A DNA stretch of 64,000 nucleotides from Oscillospiraceae bacterium (GTDB lineage Bacteria; Bacillota; Clostridia; Oscillospirales; Oscillospiraceae). A program made the position numbers and the translations under genes. Positions 62,021 through 64,000 of this stretch are shown piece after piece. Every line of letters begins with the position of its first letter. Position 1 is the first letter of the stretch. The stretch covers positions 1 to 64,000 of the forward strand of contig CAJTGJ010000015.1 in assembly GCA_910575695.1 (NCBI GenBank), in the 5' to 3' direction. The notes under the pieces are model-generated. The model made no database searches and was not told the origin of the DNA. It was given only the letters and a program-made list of their open reading frames with translations.

Positions 62021-62353
62021 ATGGACGACCCCAACACTATGCCCGAACGTATGCGGGAGATCGAAATTTTTGGCGTCCCCGCGCTGTATACCAACACCCC
62101 CATCGACCCGGAGGCCATCCATCCGGGAATGTCCCTCTACGAGCTCCAGGGGCGGGACGGCCGGTTTCTGGCATCCGTCCTCACCCCCGTACCTATCCCC
62201 GTCCTGGCGGACGGCCCCCGCGACTTGAAGCCGGGGGAGCTGGTGATGGACACCGGGGCCGGGTACTACACCCCCGCCGAGTTTGAGGAAAAGTACCTCT
62301 CCCCGGACTACGGCGGCGGGGCCAGCGCGGAGCGGTATGGAAAAGAAAGCTGA
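62021..62353 (+). CDS. LPD28-like small protein
   Basis: A 110-residue acidic protein: REIEIFGVPALYTNTPIDPE, MSLYELQGRDGRFLASVLTP, MDTGAGYYTPAEFEEKYLSP. This resembles LPD28/DUF small proteins of conjugative elements with an 'EIFGVPALFTN' start. Function unknown. It overlaps the next gene by 17 bases. Confidence 0.6.
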   Translation: MDDPNTMPERMREIEIFGVPALYTNTPIDPEAIHPGMSLYELQGRDGRFLASVLTPVPIPVLADGPRDLKPGELVMDTGAGYYTPAEFEEKYLSPDYGGGASAERYGKES

Positions 62354-62936
62354 CATCATCCCCATTTTGGAGGGGATCATGGCGGAGCATACCAAGCACT
62401 ACCAGGACGACCTGATCATGGACGTGGGGCAGTTGAGCGCCGCCATGCGGGACCCTGTGCCGGAAAACCGCGTTTTTCTCTGGATGTGCCGTCCCTGCGG
62501 GACATGGTGCTTTTGGGAATGGGAGGTGTACCTGCGGGACACCGAAGCGCACAACACCTGGACCTACCCGGAGTACATCGCTCAGGCAGACCAAATCAAA
62601 GCATACCGTATCACGGTAGACCCCGGACAGCCCGGCCCCAGCTCGCTTGTGCCGGGCGCGATCCAGCCATTGAACTACCGGGAGCAGGTAGAGCGTGTGA
62701 AGCGGCTGGCCTTGCCCATCCATCAGGTGACGCTCGCGTTTGAATGTGGCGAAACACGCGCCATGTCCTATGCGGACTATTCCAGCCATTCCTGCGAATT
62801 GATACGCCGCTTCGGTCCAATCGGGGCCACCTATTACCAGCCGGAAAACAAGGGGGAACTGGACGCCCTGCTCTATGCGGAGCGCCATCCCCCAAAGCAG
62901 CGATCCCGCCGCCCTAAGAGGCCCCCAACCCGGTAG
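62337..62936 (+). CDS. element protein, unknown
   Basis: A 199-residue protein with an internal MCRPCGTWCFWEWEVYLRDT motif (CxxC plus Cys) and a basic, Pro-rich end. No family recognised. It is translationally coupled to the LPD28-like gene and is the last gene before the candidate oriT. Confidence 0.65.
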   Translation: MEKKADIIPILEGIMAEHTKHYQDDLIMDVGQLSAAMRDPVPENRVFLWMCRPCGTWCFWEWEVYLRDTEAHNTWTYPEYIAQADQIKAYRITVDPGQPGPSSLVPGAIQPLNYREQVERVKRLALPIHQVTLAFECGETRAMSYADYSSHSCELIRRFGPIGATYYQPENKGELDALLYAERHPPKQRSRRPKRPPTR

Positions 62937-62946
62937 CCCTGCCAAG

Positions 62947-62968
62947 ACAGCGCCGCTTGCGGCGCTGT
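62947..62968. other. 10-bp hairpin
   Basis: ACAGCGCCGC-TT-GCGGCGCTGT, perfect, at 62947-62956 / 62959-62968, immediately after the last cargo gene. No U-tract follows. Confidence 0.6.
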
Positions 62969-62977
62969 CCCAGCAAG

Positions 62978-63036
62978 TATGTCATTTGGTAGCACAAATG
63001 ACCCTTGTTAGGGGGGAGACCACCTAATACCCCCGC
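62978..63036. other. candidate oriT
   Basis: An inverted repeat GTCATTTG (62981-62988) / CAAATGAC (62995-63002), a run of G (GGGGGG) at 63010-63016, then TAATACCCCCGCCC. This arrangement, an inverted repeat followed by a conserved GC-rich stretch directly upstream of a relaxase gene, is what MOBP-type transfer origins look like. The nic site cannot be pinpointed by eye. Confidence 0.55.
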
Positions 63037-63043
63037 CCGAAAT

Positions 63044-63105
63044 GCGTCTCACCGTGAGACGCGGAACCTGACAGGCGGCACATTAAATGTGTCTCATGGT
63101 GAGAC
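63044..63105. promoter_or_regulatory. two GTCTCA/TGAGAC palindromes before mob
   Basis: GCGTCTCAC-C-GTGAGACGC (63044-63062, 9-bp arms) and GTCTCA-TGG-TGAGAC (63091-63105). The second shares ATGTGTCTCATGG with the sites before parB. They straddle the probable promoter/ribosome region of the MobC-relaxase gene. Confidence 0.7.
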
Positions 63106-63129
63106 GCGAATCTATGAAAGGAGGCTTTT

Positions 63130-64000
63130 GTGCGCAAGCGAAACCGCCATGTAAGTGTCTGGATGAACGAACAGGAATACCGGCACTTGAAGCGTCAGGC
63201 CGGGATCGCGGGCCTGGGGATGGACCCCTTCATCCGCAGCCTTGTTTTGGGCGTCCAGCTCCGCCCCCGCCCGCCCGACACCTACGCCGCCCTGCTCCGG
63301 GAGCTGTCCGCCCTGGGCAACAACGCCAATCAGATCGCGCATTGGGCCAACATCCAGAAAAGCGTGTCCGAGGCCGATATACGGCGGGCCGCCGCCCTGG
63401 TGTACGAGGCGTGGCGGCTGGATCATTGCGTGGACTACGCGCTGAACGAGGAAAAGACCAGCCTGGAAAGCGCCCTGTCCTACGCGGGAAACCCCGCCAA
63501 GGCCCGCCAGCTCGTCACGGGGATCAACTGCGGCCCAGACTGTGCCTACCGGGATATGCAGGCCACCAAGCGCCGCTGGGACAAGAAGGGCGGCATATTG
63601 GGCTACCACATCATCCACTCCTACGCCCCCGGCGAGACCACCCCCGAACAGGCCCATGCCGCCGGGGTGGAGTTCGCCCGCCGCCTGCTGGGGGAGCGGT
63701 ATGAAGCCGTGGTATGCACCCACATAGACCGGGAGCACCTGCATTGCCACATCGTTTTCAATTCTGTTTCCTTTATGGACGGCAGAAAATACCGCAGCGA
63801 TTTTGAGAGCTATTTTGATACCCTGCGGAACACCTCAAACGAGGTCAGCCGGGAGTTCGGCCTATCCGTCATCGAGCCGGACGGCCACGGGAAGCACTAC
63901 GCCCAATGGGACGCGGAACGGACGGGCCGGGGCGATATATCCCGGTTCATCCGCCAGGACATCGACGCCGCCCTCCGGGAGAGCTTCACCTTCGAGGGCT
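63130..64000 (+). CDS. MobC-relaxase fusion (partial, runs off window)
   Basis: GTG start after AAGGAGG. Residues 1-97 are a MobC-like accessory protein (HVSVWMNEQEYRHLKRQAGI; LSALGNNANQIAHWANIQK). From residue 98 the same frame continues as relaxase: LDHCVDYALNEEKTSLESAL with probable catalytic Tyr103, and the three-His motif THIDREHLHCHIVFN at about 197-211. No stop occurs to the window end. Normally mobC ends at about this point and a separate relaxase starts with some 10 extra residues. Here both are one polypeptide, at least 290 residues. Confidence 0.8.
   Translation, partial: MRKRNRHVSVWMNEQEYRHLKRQAGIAGLGMDPFIRSLVLGVQLRPRPPDTYAALLRELSALGNNANQIAHWANIQKSVSEADIRRAAALVYEAWRLDHCVDYALNEEKTSLESALSYAGNPAKARQLVTGINCGPDCAYRDMQATKRRWDKKGGILGYHIIHSYAPGETTPEQAHAAGVEFARRLLGERYEAVVCTHIDREHLHCHIVFNSVSFMDGRKYRSDFESYFDTLRNTSNEVSREFGLSVIEPDGHGKHYAQWDAERTGRGDISRFIRQDIDAALRESFTFEG

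Noticed and set aside
63087..63704. 205-codon plus-strand frame over the mob gene
   Set aside because: Out-of-frame shadow; the true frame from GTG 63130 runs to the window end and carries the MobC and relaxase motifs.

Overview
The window looks like a chromosome segment from a GC-rich, spore-forming Clostridia, most likely Oscillospiraceae (Flavonifractor / Lawsonibacter / Oscillibacter-like). Reasons: Firmicutes-type PolC, HprK, YlmC/YmxH and sigma-K genes, TTGACA/TATAAT promoters, strong AGGAGG ribosome sites, and conjugative-element cargo typical of gut Clostridia. No rRNA, tRNA or CRISPR array was seen. The identification rests on reading the proteins by eye; no search was run.

Layout. 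1-0.7 kb: gene debris, including a frameshifted UDP-galactopyranose mutase (glf) relic. 0.7-3.9 kb: a BlaI/BlaR1 antibiotic-sensor operon with two operator palindromes. 4.0-12.8 kb (minus): a ten-gene purine operon purE-(Im-like immunity)-purC-purF-purM-purN-purO-(SUKH immunity)-AICAR formyltransferase-purD. It ends in an unusual split pathway, with a stand-alone formyltransferase plus an archaeal-type IMP cyclohydrolase, and has a PurF without the N-terminal nucleophilic cysteine. 12.9-24.6 kb: a glycosyltransferase / CsaB-type pyruvyltransferase fusion with a partner glycosyltransferase, PAP2 phosphatase, TcdA, a PrsA-like foldase, an unknown membrane protein, a MATE exporter with a small upstream ORF, and a chemoreceptor. 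24.6-25.5 kb: no supported gene. 25.5-39 kb: rpsB-tsf and ylmC on the minus strand, then pyrH-frr-uppS-cdsA-dxr-rseP-ispG-GNAT-polC on the plus strand (translation, isoprenoid, lipid and replication core). 38.9-47 kb: DUF6483, a Nudix gene, then the complete ten-gene his set hisZGDBHA-(nucleotide kinase-like)-FIE plus a YccA-type membrane gene. The promoter/leader of hisZ is duplicated in front of the Nudix gene. 47.7-54 kb: a likely 27-residue peptide gene, GNAT, der-plsY-gpsA, rpmB, hprK-ogt.

54-64 kb: the most interesting part. Only the 3' half of the sporulation sigma-factor gene sigK is present. A large serine recombinase gene abuts and overlaps it, and a conjugative or mobilizable element follows and runs off the window end: a repA/IS4 scar, a double-domain ParB-like protein with tandem repeats, ArdA, a PAPS-reductase-like protein, DUF3846, ArdC, LPD28-like and unknown proteins, a candidate oriT, and a MobC-relaxase fusion. 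Palindromes of the type GTCTCA...TGAGAC occur before both the parB and the mob genes and nowhere else that I noticed, suggesting one regulator for the whole element. The arrangement resembles the sigK-intervening (skin) elements of Bacillus and Clostridioides, but with transfer genes as cargo.
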